Assembly (NCBI RefSeq): GCF_020921035.1
Contig: NC_063152.1
Location: forward strand, 33,214,494 to 33,278,493
Origin: Rhodamnia argentea
Lineage: Eukaryota; Streptophyta; Magnoliopsida; Myrtales; Myrtaceae
Reading direction: 5' to 3'
DNA: 64,000 nt
Every line of letters starts with the position of its first letter. Position 1 is the first letter of the stretch. The notes under the pieces were generated by a model, which was not told the origin of the DNA, did not search any database, and saw nothing but the letters and a program-made list of their open reading frames with translations. The position numbers and the translations under genes are program-made. This document shows, piece by piece, positions 30,301-41,784 of the stretch.

Positions 30301-33300
30301 ACTTACAAAGGGGATTATGACACATTTGAGAGAACACGAGTGGAACAGCTTAAGAACCAACAGAAAGCTTTTGAGTCTAGTGAACGAGCGAGAGCACATA
30401 TGCAGGTGTGCTTTATGCTTACAGCTAGTTTTTTAACTATGCCATAAACTTCATGTTTTCTTTTCATGGTAACTGTGTTCCTGGTTTTCTTTAGTTGATG
30501 AAATTACATTTTCTGTTGCCTTTCTGCTATTGTGCAGCAATCATCGTCTTTTTTAGGAGGCTTGCGTTTGCAATTGATACATGAAGCTTCTTAGAGGAAA
30601 AGGATTTTGTCCTATACTTTTTATAACTTCTGCGTTTTGTAACTACACAATTGAGAAGCCTCTCTCAATCAGCTAATATCGTAAATGCATGCTCAATCAC
30701 TCATCTTTATGGGGGAAAATGGCTTGTTGAAAAAAAAAAAAAACACTAGTCTGGTTAAGTTGAAACCTTTGGGGTCTGCATTCTGCTTAGAGTTTAGGTC
30801 GATCTGTTGCCTATCTCTTTCTTCAAGTTTAGATGACGATAGGTATATGCTGTTATGTTAGGCTAAAAGGTCTGCAAATGTTCATGTTCTTGGATGGTTT
30901 ATTCTCATTTCATTTTTTTTTGGGTAAAGAGTTTATTCTCATTTCTTCGGTCCTATAGTTTCCATTAATTGGTGATGAATTTCCTTTTACATTAAGAAGA
31001 AAGGTATGAGTTACGTTTTTAACACGTACGAGTGCAATTTCCAGGCCTTCATTGACAAGTTCCGCTATAACGCGAAGAGGGCCTCGCTTGTTCAGTCAAG
31101 AATCAAGGTATTATGTTTGAAACACAACCCCCCCCCTTTCTCCTCTCTCTTTCTCCTAAGTGTTTCTGGGTCCCGCTTTCTTGGCATTTTGCTGAAGTTC
31201 ACTTAAAATTCTTCATGAAAAGGCTGCATTTCATTCAACAGTTTTCTTGAGTCAACAAAAGAAAATCTTATTGTAATTTCGATTGTTTTAGCTTATCTAG
31301 ATGCTTTTATTCACAATGCTATATCACCAAATAGCCATTTAATTTCAGGCATTGGACCGTCTGGGTCATGTGGATGAAGTTGTCAATGACCCTGAGTATG
31401 CTCAATCTTTCTGTTTATGACTTGTCCCTTTTACTATCAATTTTGACTGTTAAATAATTGCATCTTGTCTGTCCTTCGTTTGCAGCTACAAGTTTGAATT
31501 TCCAACACCTGATGATAGGCCTGGCCCTCCGATAATCAGTTTCAGGTTGGGATTGTACTGCAACAGCTTATTGGTCATCATCTATGTGCTCATACTAGTT
31601 TTGGGGTTTTGCAATGTGCATGATTCTGCAAAATCTTGTTAAGATGTCCAATAAATGAACATCTATTATGTCGGTATTGACGAAGAAAAATACTAAATTA
31701 AGTGTGTCTATCGGACCTGGTGTGGAGGGTTCCAATTTCACGACCATAATGTGTGGCTGTTACCCACTATGAACGTCCAGTGTATCTGCATGTAGTTCAT
31801 TGGAGAGGTGCCAATTGCGAAAGGAGAAATGCTCAATGAGTTACTTTGCTCAATGAGTTACTATAAGTCAATAACCAATACGCACCAAGAAGTTGAGTTT
31901 CAAGTTCAAGAAACTATATATAAATTTAATCAAATTAGCATAAACGGAAAGCCCTGCTGTCTTCAAGTCTCTCTGTAGTCCAAATTTAGGGCATTATATT
32001 TGAACTCCCTAGTAAGTAGTCGTTATAAATTAAATTTATTGCCTATTTTAGGGATGCCTATACTTTTATCTACTCATGCCATAAGGTATGTTCATTATGC
32101 CCTCCGTGACTCATATATAAACAACCAATTCGTGAGGCAGTTGGAGTTTACACAAGAGATATCGTATTTTTTGCTAGTGGATGACTTACAAACTAGATTA
32201 TAGTTGAAGGCTGATTGAAAGAGCAAGGATTAACTTAAAAAGGGTTAAAGGCGGAAAAATTGAAGGGCAAACTAGTGGGACGCCCTCCATATTTTTCCTT
32301 TTGATGTAAAACTAGATACCATAATAACTAATACTTCTAGGGGTATATGGTGATGTTATACGAAATGATTTGCAACCACGATATTCCACTTCAACTTTTG
32401 CAGGTAGTTGTGATATTTATTATTATTATTATTTTTTTTTTTGAATTCTTATAGCTTATCCTCTATGTCACCATCTCTTATGTGCACTTGCCGAGTTTAA
32501 TGGAAACCTTTAATGGAATGTGATTTCTCTAGTTGGCTTATAGGGCTGGATGCTGCTCCCTTTCCCTTTGTTTCTCTCCCTAAGATGGGAGGTGTATATA
32601 CTAGGATTGCTTGGATTCTTCGTTTTACAGTTTTGTACTTGGTTGCAGTGATGCATCATTTGGTTATCCTGGTGGGCCCCTACTGTTCAAGAATTTGAAC
32701 TTTGGCATAGATCTAGACAGTCGCATTGCAAGTAAGCATGATTTTACTGTCGAGGGGTAACTCTTTATTTTACTTATTTGCAGTTTGAATAGTTTTTCGG
32801 ATTTTTTTGTTCACAAGAGTTGTGACCCAATATGAAGCCTGACATAGTGCTATCTCATTTATTCTACTATTTGAACAAGTGCACGTCATTCTGGAAGTAT
32901 GAAGTTCGACTCTGAAACAGAAACCCACATTTAATAGAAACATTTGATGTATTGTGTGCAGTGCTTAATGTCATGCTGCGTCTATCATTTTCTGGACTTC
33001 TGACTAATTAAAGAGTGTTTATTGTTATATAGTGGTCGGGCCAAATGGCATTGGCAAGTCAACAATACTCAAACTAATTGCCGGGGAACTACAGCCGAGT
33101 TCTGGGACAGTTTTCCGTTCGGCGAAGGTGTGTTGTCTTATTTTAACTGATCATGCTTCTACATATTCTGTTTACATTGCAACTGTTGTTTTCCCGACAT
33201 GCACGGTACAAGAATTTTGCTTGTTTACTTAAATCTTTCCGAAATTCATCAGTAATTATGAATGGTGACTATTAATTTGGTTCACATCGATTATCTCAGA

Positions 33301-35927
33301 CTTAAGAAGAGTACTTGACAACGTTACTTCAATTTTTGCTAGTGTGGAGCTTTTTTCTCCCTTTGGTCTGATTCTTTAGGCTTAAATATGATGTTTGACA
33401 GGTTCGCATCGCTGTTTTTAATCAGCACCATGTTGACGGGCTAGACCTGTCCTCAAGTCCACTTCTATACATGATGCACTGCTTTCCTGTAAGTTCTTGT
33501 GTTTTTATTTGTCTTGCAAATTGATATTTTCTGAACAAAAAGTTGCTCCTCTCAAGGCGGCGTTTGCTGTTATCTGGTGGTTTAGTTTATGCATGGCGAA
33601 AAGGAGCACTGGAATGGTCTTAGTTCCCAAATATTCAAATAATAGAAAAATTTAAAAAAGAATAGAACATTAAGAATAACATCGGGTAAATGACACAAAT
33701 AGTCCTTAAGTTTAGTCCAGTGTGCATTGTGGTCCCTGCTCTTTAATCTTATATGCAATGCCATTGCTGAACTCTTAATTTGTTCAATGTGGTCTTTAGA
33801 TTTTTGATACATGTTCAATTTAATCCCTAGACTGTATGCAAATGTCCACTGCTGCCCCTAAACTCAAATTAATGGAAGGACAACATTTGACATTTTCATA
33901 CAATCCAAGTGCTTAATTGCATATATACCAAAAGCCCAGGGACCACATTGAACAAATTAAAAATTCGACGACGACGACATTGCAGATTGGGCTAAATTTC
34001 AGGGACTACATTGAACAAATTTAAAGTTCAGGGACCACATTGCACATTGGGCCAAAGTTCCAGTACCATTTATGTCATTATCCCAATAACATTCTGTAGC
34101 ATCCACTCTAAAGGAATACAGTATATAAAGTAGAAAAATACTATTAAGTAATATAATAGTAATCAAATAGCAACATCTCTATAATAGGTAAATGCCTCTT
34201 TTTATATGGACTTAGAGGGAGATCTTTCTTTAATTCTCCACATGGATGAAGAAACACTTATGAAACATTTGTCATTTGGTCCTTGTCTTTCAGGGAGAGT
34301 CCAACCACCATAATGAGGGCTTTAAATCTAAATTGTGATTATATATGTGGAAGCTGTGGTGTGAATGTGAAGAAAGGGAACACAGCTTTTTATTTTTATG
34401 GTTTTCTTTAGAATTGACAACCTTCTTTCTATTGAGAATGATCCTTCGTAGCATTAAGTGGGTCGACTGGGATAAATTCCGGTGCAGCTCATGGCTTTAA
34501 GCTTTCAATAGAACTCCAATTCATGACAGCATTGATATTCATTAAATCACCTTCCATTTGGGTCTTTATCTCTGGTGGGTAGGAACTATTACTTACTGCT
34601 TGGTAGAAATTTTTTAGCTAATAGACTTATGCTTGTTTGGTTGAGATTGTATCAATATGCTGCCTGCCTCTGCGTTTGCACGGTCAGCAGTGACCTCTGG
34701 GGCAATCTATTCAGTTCTTTAAAGTATCAGTTGTTGTCATTTACTCCATCGCAGATGATGAGTTAGTCATACATTGTGCCATTTTATCTCAAAATACCTT
34801 CCTCTGTGGCATTCTTCCTGCAGGGAGTTCCTGATCAAAAGCTTCGAGCTCACTTGGGTTCCTTTGGTGTAACCGGAAATCTTGCTCTTCAACCTATGTA
34901 TACATTGTCTGGTACATCTCCTCCCTCTCTGCTACTCTTGCAATGTAAATTTTTAGGTGAAGTGATTTTTGTATAACATCATGAAGCTCCATTAGAGGTT
35001 AAATTAATTCGCAATGTGAATTGTACTGTGTACTCTGTTTTTTTTTCCTTAGAAGGATACTTTGTTACATTGTGCTTTGACCATGTAAATAGGCGGTCAG
35101 AAAAGCAGAGTTGCATTTGCCAAGATAACTTTCAAGAAACCTCACATACTTTTGCTTGATGAGCCGTCCAATCATCTGGTAAGTTCATTCATCTATCTCC
35201 ACCCTTTTCCTCTTATGATTATGACTTTGGTTACCTTTTCATTTAGCTTGTTATTGTCCTTGCGCTAATTGAACTTTTCGGAATCTGATCTCTTTGTGGA
35301 AAATACAGTCAACCAATCAGTGATCATCTGTCATCATACATCTAACTTAAAATGTAACAGAAACCAATCTAATTGTTCCATGTAGCAAAGTTTTTGGAAT
35401 AGAACGGTTACGCCAGCCCGATCAGTGTGAATGACAGTCATCTATAATACCAAAAAGTTCCGACATCTGTGCCTATAGGTGGTATTGAGTTCTGCATATA
35501 CTTATGTGGACCTTTTATCTGTTTATAAATGAGGACTTTAACTTCTGCTTTAATGACCAGTGGCTACCAAAGAATTCTCTTGCTAAATTGTTAGTTTCTT
35601 GTCTAAGGATGGTTGAGTATGATTCTACTCTTTTGTTATCCACAACTGTAGGATTTGGATGCCGTGGAGGCGCTTATTCAAGGTTTGGTCTTGTTCCAAG
35701 GAGGAATTCTGATGGTGAGATTGATTTTCTTGCCAAAACATTCAATTTGACCAACGGTGGACCATTTTCAGAGCTAACAACCTCTTTTTGCCTCGATTTT
35801 GCAGGTTAGTCACGATGAGCATCTAATATCTGGAAGCGTGGATGAGCTCTGGGTGGTTTCCCAGGGCAGGGTGGCGCCTTTCAATGGGAATTTCGGGGAT
35901 TATAAGAAGATACTTCAGTCCTCGTAG
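27377..35927 (+). CDS. ABCF3: ABC transporter F family member 3, GCN20-type soluble ATPase
   Basis: Eighteen exons: 27377-27580, 27941-28156, 28312-28501, 28669-28877, 28984-29139, 29795-29923, 30018-30119, 30259-30405, 31045-31107, 31349-31395, 31486-31545, 32649-32731, 33033-33127, 33402-33488, 34824-34911, 35093-35178, 35652-35714, 35805-35927; 715 aa, which matches Arabidopsis ABCF3. No membrane segments: two ABC ATPase cassettes in tandem. Cassette 1: Walker A GRNGTGKT (207-214), signature FSGGW (341-345), Walker B LLLLDEPT (to 368). Cassette 2: Walker [10 protein letters not shown] (538-546), signature LSGGQ (624-628), Walker B ILLLDEPS (644-651). A charged helical N-terminus (RKKRKEERQ) is typical. 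Family role: ribosome-associated, GCN1/GCN20-like control of eIF2alpha kinase GCN2. The start MTEVASS was chosen over an in-frame upstream extension to 27143. Introns 8 and 14 hold mobile insertions. Confidence 0.95.
30897..30945 (-). mobile_element. Micro-retroposon with 15-bp target-site duplication
   Basis: In ABCF3 intron 8. GTTTATTCTCATTTC is perfect at 30897-30911 and 30931-30945. The 19-nt insert between is A, nine T, then GGGTAAAGA; on the minus strand this is TCTTTACCC followed by poly(A). Confidence 0.75.
33675..34092. mobile_element. Foldback MITE in ABCF3 intron 14 with 8-bp duplication
   Basis: A 402-bp element at 33683-34084 is flanked by AATAACAT at 33675-33682 and 34085-34092. 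Its ends are inverted copies (GGGTAAATGACACAAATAGTC and ACCATTTATGTCATTATCCC). Inside are repeated phrases such as GGGACCACATTG and GTTCAATGTGGTC in opposing directions. The end sequences match the element at 43261-43469. Confidence 0.75.
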
Positions 35928-36767
35928 GATCAGGTGAATTTAGTTCCTTATTAGCAAAGAGATGTTTATCGGGGTCACCTTACCTTACGAAACAGAAAAG
36001 GAGGCCTGGCTACAGAGAGAGCGAGCAAAAAGGGACGAAGAGAGGATTGCTGCTGACACGCAGGACGTTCTCACAGTTACATCGGCCCGTGTCTGTCATT
36101 TATACGTGGTTAGGGCTCGGGGAAGGACGAGTCTTTAAGTTTTTGATATCGAGTATGTGGTCATTTGCCAATAGCTTAAGAAAAGAATCTAGATTGCTAG
36201 TCCTGGTATAATTCACGACCCATTGCGCATTTTGTCTGGAATTCGTCTCCCCTATACACAGTGAAATGATTTGATCACTTGCGAGAGAACCTTTTTAGCA
36301 CACTATACTATTTTGCAAGACAGTGAGCACGACTTTTCACGTGGATGTCTAAATGCTTCTCTGTTCCATATTGATCCCTCCAGAAAAAAATAGAAGAAGA
36401 GCTTCTATGTCAGGGGCATCTAAGGGTCTATTTCACGAAAAATTAGCTTTGCGAAAATATTTTCCCCGTTTTCGCTGTTCGGCGCTGTTTAGAGAAATTA
36501 ATTATGAAAGTATCCTCCTGGTCTACTACTGTTTGTACTTGCGTCTCTTTTAAGTACACAATTGCTTTCAGTACCTGTAATGCAAAATCATATACAATGA
36601 TATTTTGTATAAGTACCTGGATTTGTTAGATAATAACCTTTTTCCCATTCATGCAAAAAGGGGGGGGTGCTTTAAACCAAAAAAAAAAGAAGGGCAGAAA
36701 ACAATTCCAAACCATTCAGGGGAATTTAAAACAAATGAGGAAAAAAAGAAAAAGGGGATGCGACGTT
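35928..36767. other. ABCF3 3' UTR and flank
   Basis: No additional gene recognised. It contains the probable ABCF3 3' UTR, and short A- and G-rich runs near 36.66-36.76 kb. Confidence 0.55.
36741..36753 (-). terminator. RNA polymerase III terminator of tRNA-Gly
   Basis: On the minus strand, TTTTT C TTTTTTT begins about 15 nt beyond the tRNA 3' end. Confidence 0.75.
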
Positions 36768-36838
36768 TGCGCATCCGGGGAATCGAACCCCGGTCAGTAC
36801 CGTGGGAGGGTACTATGATACCACTACACTAGATGCGC
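36768..36838 (-). tRNA. trnG-CCC: tRNA-Gly (anticodon CCC)
   Basis: 71 nt, no intron. The acceptor arms GCGCATC and GATGCGC pair fully, with discriminator A at 36768. The D-arm box A is TAGTGTAGTGGTATCATA. The anticodon stem GTACC/GGTAC encloses loop CTCCCAC, giving anticodon CCC, which reads GGG glycine codons. The T arm CCGGG-GTTCGAT-TCCCGG carries box B. CCA is not encoded, as is usual for a nuclear tRNA gene, and a poly(T) terminator follows. Confidence 0.96.
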
Positions 36839-38319
36839 TGTACCACGACTTTCCTTTCTAAGGATACTCTATATGACCTATCTCTTGTTCACGTTTTTCT
36901 AGAGGCAAGACTGGTCAATTCCTCTTACAGGTCTTTATTTGATGCTTGCATATTTAGATTTAATTCATATGCAACTTTAGTAAGGAAAATACGTAGTAAA
37001 AGAAAATTGGCCCTAGCCTCAACAGCCCGCGCTCTCTCCTCATTCTCTCTTGGACTCAACTTTGTTCGTGATATCACATGATAGACGCGTCAAGATCGCT
37101 CGTCTCTATCTCTCTCTCTCGAGATCAACATCAATCGCGGCACGATGAGGTCGGTCGTGATGATAGCGAGGCCAAAGATAGCGGAGCTCCGAAAGGATTT
37201 TCCTCGCATAAGATGTTATGAAGAAGCCCACCAATTATTTCCCGGGGGGAAACTTCCCTCCGGTCGTCTTCGGGAGAAAAATACGATCGAAGTAAGATAA
37301 CGCAATTAGTCTTTTACACTTGTATCTCGATACAATGGAGATTGAAAGTTCAAATATCGCTCCCATTTCTTCTTTGAAATGTAAAGTCCAACTCAAACCC
37401 AACTCGGGAAGGAAAAACGAAATGATAGTTTTAAAGGTTGGATGAAAATTATCAAAAAATCTATTATAATTATGTCAATTCAGTTCTAAATTTATATTTT
37501 GTCAATTGAGTTCTAAATCTTTTACATTTGTACCAATTCAATCCATTTCGCGTGGCAAGAGACGACGTTGATATTTTTTAATAATGTATTTTTATTTTTT
37601 TTCTATCTTTTTTTTTTTGTTAGGGCGAGCCGGAGGCTGCCGGTAACTAGACAAGGGCCACGACACCTCGCTATCCGCGGCGAGGGTTGCAGCCCTTGGT
37701 CGGATCTGAGATAGGACGGCGAGTCCTCGCCCAATAGTTGGTCCTAAAAAAAAGACATGAAAAAATTACTAAAAAATAATAAAATTTTGAAAATTATTAT
37801 AATATTATTGAAAATTAACTACATTCACAAAAAAATATAATATTATTGAAAATTAACTACGTTAATATTATTGAAAAATATTATAATAAATGATTTAGGA
37901 CTCACTCAACAAAAAAATAAATATTTAAAATTGAATTATCATAATTACGATAAAACTAAAACATCTTTGACAATTCTCTGTCAACTTTTGCGTTGGAATC
38001 GAGAAAAAGCTCCCATCTTTCATCGGTCACTTTTGTACAAAAATGCCTTTGCGCCTCGAGAGAAAATAGTATATAGTATATCACTGGCGTAATTTGACCA
38101 AGCACCACGTTGAATTTTGAACGATGCTGATTTGCTTATGTTGCCATGGAGCCCACCCGATCCGACGGTTTATATCCCGTCTTGCACAAAACACCTCCTC
38201 CGTTCTAACCGACCTTTTTTTTTTCTGTTTGGTGCCTCGCGCGCTCCTCTTATTTCGGCAGAAAGTATATCCCAATGCAAAATTCAGGCGTCCCCTCCCC
38301 GGCGAACACAGTAACGGAA
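36839..38319. other. Intergenic region with foldback debris
   Basis: Includes repeat wording of the AATTGAGTTCTAAAT type at 37.43-37.57 kb and a GC-rich patch at 37.62-37.74 kb (GGCGAGGGTTGCAGCCC and relatives), which together look like one arm and the core of a larger foldback. AT-rich direct repeats (AATATTATTGAAAATTAACTAC) occur near 37.80-37.87 kb. The right end is the promoter of the small gene at 38320. Confidence 0.5.
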
Positions 38320-38631
38320 ATGGCAGAGAACACCGACAACTACGCCAGCGGCAACAACAGCAACGGCGACACCAACAACAACCCCAACGGCGCCATCATC
38401 TCTCGCGACGCCATTGACCAGGTCGCCGGCTGGGTCAGCGCCACCGTCGTCTCCGCCTTCTTCTCCTCCCTCGAGCGCTTCTCCTGCGTCGTCGTCTCTA
38501 CCGCCAACCTCGACGACGACAGCGACGACGAGGACGGTGCCGCGGATCGCCCTCCTCCCAGCTCAGCGCCCGCCGCTGCCCCCGTCGCCGACGCTGGCGG
38601 CCAGAGCGACGTCGCCAAGGCCTCCGTCTGA
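38320..38631 (+). CDS. Small acidic plant-specific protein of unknown function
   Basis: 103 aa in a single exon. The start at 38320 is chosen for its good context (GAAATGGC); an in-frame ATG at 38275 would add 15 residues. A low-complexity Asn/Gly N-terminus (about 5-30) leads to a hydrophobic amphipathic core, IDQVAGWVSATVVSAFFSSL then ERFSCVVVST. An Asp/Glu stretch (DDDSDDEDG) and a Pro/Ala tail follow. The core looks like that of short uncharacterised angiosperm proteins, but I know no function and assign none. Strong GC content and third-position bias compared with flanking DNA support coding. No neighbour suggests a role. Confidence 0.7.
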   Translation: MAENTDNYASGNNSNGDTNNNPNGAIISRDAIDQVAGWVSATVVSAFFSSLERFSCVVVSTANLDDDSDDEDGAADRPPPSSAPAAAPVADAGGQSDVAKASV

Positions 38632-40212
38632 TCGGTCTGGGTAAAACTGTCTCGCGATTTGCGATTCGGGTTCTTCGATCGCTCGGCGTCTTGTTGAACC
38701 GATCGCCCCCTTGTTTATAGGTTTTCTGCTGTGTGAATGGGCGTTTCGTAGGTCGCCCATGTTGATGTGATTGGATTTTTCACGATATAGTATTTGACTG
38801 CCTTTATAGTGATAATTTGAGCTCCTAATTCTCTCTCTTTCTCCCCCCGATGTTGCATCATTGCTGTGTTTTCGCAATCGTCAACGAGGTTGAACCTCCA
38901 TGTACTTGCAATTTCTGTGCCTTTGTTCTTACTTCATGGATACGTTTATTCTAATTAAGAAAGGAAATGCTCGAAATGCCCTTCCTTTACTGGAACATTG
39001 ACAAAAAAGAACAGACCAATTAACTTGTCCGCTCGACCAATAGAAAAAAAAAAAAAAAACTTTGCTGCTCTATTTTCCTTGTCAATTGCTCAGGTGTTTG
39101 ATCTATCTATGTTCGAAAATGTAGGTTCTGTTTGGCGGTACAATGGGACTGCCTCTTGTAATCATAGTGAACTTCTTTCCCTTGCTGGTTTGGACACTTT
39201 GTTCCTAATGGTATGTGATCTGCTGACTCCTTTGCAAGACGATCTAAATGATAATCTGTAGGAGAGAGGCTTACACAGATAGAGGGGATTTATGTGCGTA
39301 GGCGATGAAAGTTAGGAGGTATAAAAAATATAACACAAGATGAAAGGTGATCGTCTTGTTTGTTTATGGATTTGTTGCTGCATAAGTATGTAAAATATAT
39401 GCACACGGTAATTAGTAATTTGATGCTAAACTGAGGGATCCTGAAGTTGACCACTTGGCTGTGAAATGTCATGATTCAGTACTATATCAGCAATCTGATA
39501 TGGGGGTTGAAGTTCTTTTGACTACTTGGCAGCGAAATGTCATGATGCAGTAGCACACAGCAATCTGATATGGAGGTTGAAGTTCTCTTTTGAACAAATC
39601 AGTAGTCATTCATGCCTTTTGATCAATTTTACTACAGAAAGCAGAATGGTCCTCATAAGGACTTGAGCAGTTGCATAACCCGTGACTATTGTGGCAATCA
39701 TGAGATTCGGGAAGAAAAGGAACGATTGTCGTAAAAACAATCATTGCAGGCCTCAGACTTTGCTGTTCTCTTTAGGCATGTCTGTTTTTCTGGGGTTTAT
39801 GCTGCATGGAGTTGCTATTTCATACGTATAAGCAAATTCTGGCTCTTTCAGTATGTATTATACCTCTTGTATACGTTTCTCTACTGTATGTGCGGCGTGA
39901 ATTTGCCTTTGCACTTCTACATTATCTTGTTTAAGAGAAATGAGAAATGGAATTTTCTTTGGAGAAAATGCTGCAAAAGGAAAAGGGAAAAAGATGAAAA
40001 GAAAAGAGAGAATTTAGTGAGAAATAGTCATGGACTTTCCTACTAATGAGATGAAGGCTTCGAGCATTGAGCCGGAAGGACTAACTGGATGTATATTCAA
40101 TCCAGTTTCGTCTCTACATTTTTCACTTTAGGAAGCTACGAGGTTGTTCCATCAGTAGCTCTACCTTACTTTACAAAATAGGACCGGTGAGAAAGCATTG
40201 CCCGGACTCTGC
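38632..40212. other. Intergenic region
   Basis: Probable 3' UTR of the small gene, a poly(A)-like run at 39.05 kb, a 71-bp tandem duplication at 39448-39589, and otherwise no recognised content. Confidence 0.5.
39448..39589. repeat. Tandem duplication, 71-bp unit, two copies
   Basis: Both units contain ACTTGGC, GAAATGTCATGAT, CAGCAATCTGATATGG and GGTTGAAGTTCT with a few substitutions. Confidence 0.85.
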
Positions 40213-40401
40213 TCAATCTCCATGTTCCTTCCAACAGAGCAGCATGAACACACATCTTCGAATGATATACAGCTTCGCTCTCTTCTCCTTCAGAGCCCCG
40301 CCGGTCGACCCCGGAACTTTGCCCTGCTTGTGCAGCGTAGTGTCGGATGATTCCATGCTCCCAAATCTTTCCCCTTTCCACTTATACGACACGGGCTTCA
40401 C
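40213..40401 (-). CDS. RTFL: ROTUNDIFOLIA-like / DEVIL (RTFL/DVL) small polypeptide
   Basis: Minus strand, single exon, 62 aa. The C-terminal 25 residues form the RTF domain: a basic lead EKRAK followed by [14 protein letters not shown] and a short KEHGD end. This matches the family core [14 protein letters not shown]. Family knowledge: RTFL/DVL peptides are plant-specific, plasma-membrane-associated and restrict polar cell proliferation when overexpressed, altering leaf and fruit shape. The basic, Ser/Gly-rich N-terminal part is variable in the family. An internal ATG at 40356 could give a shorter product that keeps the full RTF domain. No intron is expected. A four-run GGGA tract lies about 340 bp upstream. 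Confidence 0.88.
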   Translation of the reverse strand: MKPVSYKWKGERFGSMESSDTTLHKQGKVPGSTGGALKEKRAKLYIIRRCVFMLLCWKEHGD

Positions 40402-41784
40402 CCTGGTAGCCTTGTTTTTATAAGGAGGAGTTGCCCTCCCTGATGGGAATCGTTTGTAGGGGTCACTACTGCAGTGTCTTTCAGTATGTTTTTAGTGAGG
40501 CCAGTAAAATAATTGAAGAACAGTGAGGCCTGAGGTGACCTATAAATGCTCAAAGCTGATTCAGTCAAACAGCTAGTTTTTGGCTGCTTCCTGTTTGTGG
40601 TCTTCCGCTTCCCCGTGTCTAATGTCCATGCTTCCAGGTTGATTGTCCCCCCTCCTCAGCCCAACTGTATCAGCTTTCTGCTTCCAGGATTTATTGCCAA
40701 AAGGACAAAATGCTCATCCCAGATGATGAGTCCTTTTGGAGGGAGGGAGGGAGGGAGGTTCAAACTTGTAACTGCTGTGCAGTGTCATTAATCTGCGAGA
40801 GCTTGAACTTAGGCTGACTGAAGATGGGACCTGACTTCAATTGGCCCTTTCTGATATTTTAACCACTGGTTCTCCGTGTGCGCTCGTCGTTCGACGGAAC
40901 TTTCTCTAGTCATATCGATCATAGGGTAATTTGTTTATATTATTGAGACGGTGAGTGCTACTTGTTTGCCTGGCATGTTTTCAGGTTGTCTGACCTATCT
41001 CGGATCATATTCACTGTGTTCATGCATTTGTTGTTTCTGTCTGAGAAGAGAAAGATAGCTAGGGACGAGGTTAGATTTTTGCATGGCCGAGGATAAGGAA
41101 GAATGGCGCTTTGAATGAACTGAGTGGGAAAATCTTTACGGGGAGCGCCGTTGCTTGCAAGCTCAATGCCCTCGAGCCATTGAATCGGGGTGTATCTCGT
41201 GTTTGGGATCACCTATTCGATGGTTGATGAGCACTAAAGCGCACGCGCGCCTCGTTTTTGCTGCGATCGTTCCCCATCGACCCCTTTGACCATGTATGCT
41301 TGCAGTCTCCGTAAGACCATAGGGTGACGAAATTAAGCATGCCTTGGTCATTGATATCATTGTGACTAAAGCTAGATTTGAACTGGTCCCTGATGGTATT
41401 GATTACGAATAGTGCAGTGGAGGTGTATACGTCTGTTCTTTTTTATTAGGGATGATCGGTTTCAGAGTGTGTACGTTCCAGATCGGGAGGGTGGAGAATA
41501 TTAGATTAGAACCAGCTCTCAGTTTTTGAAACTTGAAATTTGTTATGTTTATTTTGGAACCTATTATGAAACCTACCATGTTTTTTATTTGTTGGCTTCG
41601 TTTAAAAAGCAAAATCAATACAAATAGCAGTTACTGCAAGGTAGTATGAGCACCAAAACAGATTAAAAGTAAAATATCGGTACAAAATAAATAGAAATAT
41701 AGAGAAATAGGGATGTTGAGCTAATTTAAAAAAGATAAATTGCCCTCTTCCAACTTCATTAGACAGGTTCGACCGGTTCCTGTT
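40402..41784. other. RTFL upstream region and flank of trehalase unit A
   Basis: Holds the RTFL promoter side, a (GGGA)n tract at 40738-40758, and otherwise unassigned DNA. Confidence 0.5.
40738..40758 (+). repeat. (GGGA)n tract, potential G-quadruplex
   Basis: Four GGG runs separated by single A residues (40741-40755), extended by GG on both sides. It lies about 340 bp upstream of the RTFL start codon, with C-runs on the RTFL sense strand. Confidence 0.8.

Noticed and set aside
38996-39261. 87-codon plus-strand frame near 39.1 kb
   Set aside because: Begins in a poly(A) run, no recognised motif and no conserved neighbour; probably chance.
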